This document shows, one piece after another, positions 6,846 to 7,678 of a stretch of 7,678 nucleotides of DNA. The DNA comes from Pseudomonadota bacterium (GTDB lineage: Bacteria; Pseudomonadota; Gammaproteobacteria; Halothiobacillales; Halothiobacillaceae). Both the position numbers and the translations under genes were made by a program. The stretch is from contig JAJYPA010000391.1 in assembly GCA_021795795.1 (NCBI GenBank), positions 1 to 7,678 on the forward strand. The letters are read 5' to 3'. Numbering within the stretch: position 1 is the stretch's first letter; each line of letters begins with the position of its first letter. Below the pieces are notes generated by a model. The model did no database searches. It was not told where the DNA came from and was given only the letters and a program-made list of their open reading frames with translations.

Positions 6846-6971
6846 GGGCTCCCCCAAACGATAGGTCGATAAGCGACCGTCAGACGACTTAACCACGTGG
6901 ATTAACAATCCCAATCCCGCGCGCACGTGTGCTTATTACCATAAACGAAGGTAATAGGAAATGTGCTTATT
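6846..6971 (-). promoter_or_regulatory. Upstream regulatory region of the fimbrial operon
   Basis: No confident -35/-10 pair was found. It holds two copies of AATAAGCACA on the minus strand (plus positions 6928-6937 and 6962-6971, 34 bp apart), a 7-bp dyad TATTACC-N9-GGTAATA (6934-6940, 6950-6956), two CACGTG palindromes exactly 30 bp apart (6894-6899, 6924-6929), and a leader hairpin GGTCG-N5-CGACC (6864-6878) about 20 bases before the start codon. These look like regulator sites and a structured leader, by inference. Confidence 0.45.
6967..6971. repeat. Left target-site duplication TTATT
   Basis: Abuts the left inverted repeat and matches the five bases at 7276-7280. Five-base duplication is the rule for Tn3-family transposition. 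Confidence 0.85.
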
Positions 6972-7002
6972 GGGGTCCCCTCAGAATTTAAAGCACGCTA
7001 AG
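6972..7002 (+). repeat. Left Tn3-type inverted repeat, 31 bp (7-bp internal deletion)
   Basis: Compared with the right repeat, CGGAATT is missing where the right end has AATTCGGAATT. Loss between the two AATT copies is a simple microhomology deletion. One further difference is ACGC versus ACGT near the inner end. The shortened end may bind transposase poorly. Confidence 0.85.
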
Positions 7003-7034
7003 CTCCGGCGAGCGCCTCCCAATGCCTGTATTTG

Positions 7035-7217
7035 CTAACGGCAGCGCACGTAACCTTTGGCAGAGGTCATGGCAGGGGCCTCGATCTCGACGCAACAGCC
7101 TCTAGAGTGACCGAAAGCGATGTACGGATTGTGGAGCATGTCCAGAATGTTGTTTTCATTACTTTCGTACAATGTTGTATCCAGCATCCGAAACTGAGCG
7201 GTTTCGGATAGATTCAC
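7035..7217 (-). CDS. Hypothetical 60-aa protein inside the miniature element
   Basis: Open frame starting GTG at 7217, with AGGAG eleven bases upstream, and ending TAG at 7035. An ATG eleven codons in is an alternative. The product (middle part NILDMLHNPYIAFGHSRGCC) has three cysteines, a C-terminal segment VEIEAPAMTSAKGYVRC, no signal peptide and no membrane segment. I do not recognise it. The frame fills most of the element and reads like protein, so it may be a truncated passenger gene captured between two Tn3-type ends rather than a working gene. A perfect hairpin overlaps its first ten codons. Confidence 0.3.
   Translation of the reverse strand: MNLSETAQFRMLDTTLYESNENNILDMLHNPYIAFGHSRGCCVEIEAPAMTSAKGYVRCR
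7186..7209. repeat. 9-bp-arm perfect inverted repeat inside the miniature element
   Basis: ATCCGAAAC (7186-7194), loop TGAGCG, GTTTCGGAT (7201-7209). No T-run follows on either strand, so it is not a terminator. It could be an operator dyad or a hairpin that masks the start of the 60-codon frame. Confidence 0.6.
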
Positions 7218-7237
7218 ACGGAACCTGGCTCCTGGGG

Positions 7238-7275
7238 CTTAACGTGCTTTAAATTCCGAATTCTGAGGGGACCCC
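7238..7275 (-). repeat. Right Tn3-type inverted repeat, complete 38 bp
   Basis: Intact repeat as described for the element, oriented inwards. The inner end reads ACGTTAAG, as in Tn3 itself. Confidence 0.9.
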
Positions 7276-7280
7276 TTATT
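7276..7280. repeat. Right target-site duplication TTATT
   Basis: Matches 6967-6971 exactly on the other side of the miniature element. Confidence 0.85.
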
Positions 7281-7609
7281 CGGTTAACACACCCGGCCAC
7301 TACCGGTAGTATGGGTCGATCTTCAGCTCCTGCGCTCTACTTCAGCATCGCAGCGACGGCACCGCACTAACCTATTCATAGTGTTACGCCGCAAAACCAG
7401 AAATCGTTATATCTAGCGGATGGGAGTGACGACCGGATAAGCACGAATCGAGCTATAGCGGTAAGGAGGTATTCGATTGTACTCCAGAGCCAGCAAGACA
7501 AATGGTATCATTCTGTCTCGTGGCCGCTGACCCCGGCTGGGCAGATGGCCCGATTTTGCTGGGTTCTTCATCTATCCGTGAGGGGCCTTTTTGCGACATT
7601 ACGATGAGG
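7281..7609. other. Stretch without a recognised gene
   Basis: No open frame here resembles a known protein. A 12-bp perfect palindrome ACTACCGGTAGT lies at 7299-7310. A textbook ribosome site, TAAGGAGGT (7462-7470, plus strand), is followed after six bases by TTG, but that frame holds only 17 codons. Before the miniature element inserted, this DNA joined directly to the upstream region of the fimbrial operon, so part of it may have been promoter-distal regulatory sequence. Confidence 0.4.
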
Positions 7610-7678
7610 CTACTCATTTTGGGTTGAAACCGGGAACTCACGGCGGGCATGCACCACGTTCACAACCTCAATGCTGGC
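7610..7678 (-). CDS. C-terminal tail of a probable RelE/ParE-type toxin (enters from right edge)
   Basis: The minus strand is open from the window edge to TAG at 7610, giving 22 residues: ASIEVVNVVHARREFP followed by VSTQNE. The pattern 'IEVV-V-HARR-FP' matches the usual last beta strand and end of RelE/ParE-family mRNA- or gyrase-targeting toxins, whose C-termini commonly read like IEVLRVLHGRRD. The antitoxin and the rest of the toxin would lie to the right, outside the window. The short overlap makes this a tentative family call. Chance resemblance is possible. Confidence 0.45.
   Translation of the reverse strand, partial: ASIEVVNVVHARREFPVSTQNE

Larger units (their letters stand above)
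6972..7275. mobile_element. Tn3-derived inverted-repeat miniature element (TIME), 304 bp
   Basis: The right end (7238-7275), read inwards from the outside, is a 38-bp repeat starting GGGGTCCCCTCAGAATTCGG and ending AAAGCACGTTAAG. Length, the leading GGGG, the CTCAGAA block and the terminal ACGTTAAG are hallmarks of Tn3-family ends. The left end (6972-7002) is the same repeat with seven bases missing: GGGGTCCCCTCAGAATT joined straight to TAAAGCACGCTAAG. Perfect 5-bp duplications TTATT flank the element. No transposase or resolvase gene is present, so it must have been moved in trans by a Tn3-family transposase. It contains a 60-codon frame and a hairpin. It sits about 127 bp upstream of the pilin start, inside the operon's upstream region, and could affect its expression. 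The two repeats, the matching duplications and the size together make this call strong. Confidence 0.9.

Noticed and set aside
7453..7617. 54-codon minus-strand frame overlapping the toxin stop, as a possible antitoxin
   Set aside because: Composition and sequence show no DNA-binding or antitoxin pattern; the overlap alone is weak evidence.

Overview
The window is bacterial DNA of middling GC. It holds a chaperone-usher fimbrial operon of the Csu (spore coat U) type between two stretches with mobile-DNA signatures. Csu operons, DUF29 proteins, a ComFB-family protein and this type of island integrase all point to a proteobacterium. Acidithiobacillus-like acidophiles would fit, but that is a guess from gene content. 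All recognised genes lie on the minus strand, so transcription runs right to left.

Left part (1-1625). Positions 1-441 are the first 147 codons of an island/ICE-type integrase that runs off the left edge. Upstream of it (442-1240) there is no convincing gene, but many dyads: a strong minus-strand terminator (492-528), a 14-bp perfect palindrome (591-604), a cluster of short repeats (949-1013), a 125-bp structure closed by an 18/19-bp inverted repeat (1032-1156), and a further minus-strand terminator (1199-1233). Such a region would suit attachment-site, transfer or regulatory functions of an integrating element, but no function is proven. 1234-1625 looks empty.

Middle (1626-2660). Two small cytoplasmic-type genes: an 84-aa ComFB-family protein and a 153-aa DUF29 protein.

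Operon (2661-6845). Read in the transcribed direction: major SCPU-domain pilin (6845-6276), PapD-like chaperone (6244-5525), outer-membrane usher (5516-3146) and a short single-domain SCPU subunit (3146-2661) that overlaps the usher stop in a TGATG junction. The chaperone would carry pilin subunits through the periplasm to the usher, which would secrete and assemble them. The last subunit may be the tip or an adaptor. The usher cannot be read in one frame at its 5' end. Its signal peptide, its start codon and its mature N-terminus are in three different frames, and the breaks coincide with a T6 and an A9 run (coding-strand sense). This is either a sequencing undercall, a decayed gene, or a slippage/phase-variation switch.

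Right part (6846-7678). The upstream region of the operon carries operator-like repeats and is interrupted by a 304-bp miniature element (6972-7275). That element has Tn3-family 38-bp-type inverted repeats and a perfect 5-bp target duplication (TTATT), so it is a Tn3-derived miniature element (TIME). It encloses a 60-codon ORF of unknown function and a 9-bp-arm hairpin. Beyond it, 7276-7609 has no clear gene, and 7610-7678 is the tail of a probable RelE/ParE-type toxin gene entering from the right edge.
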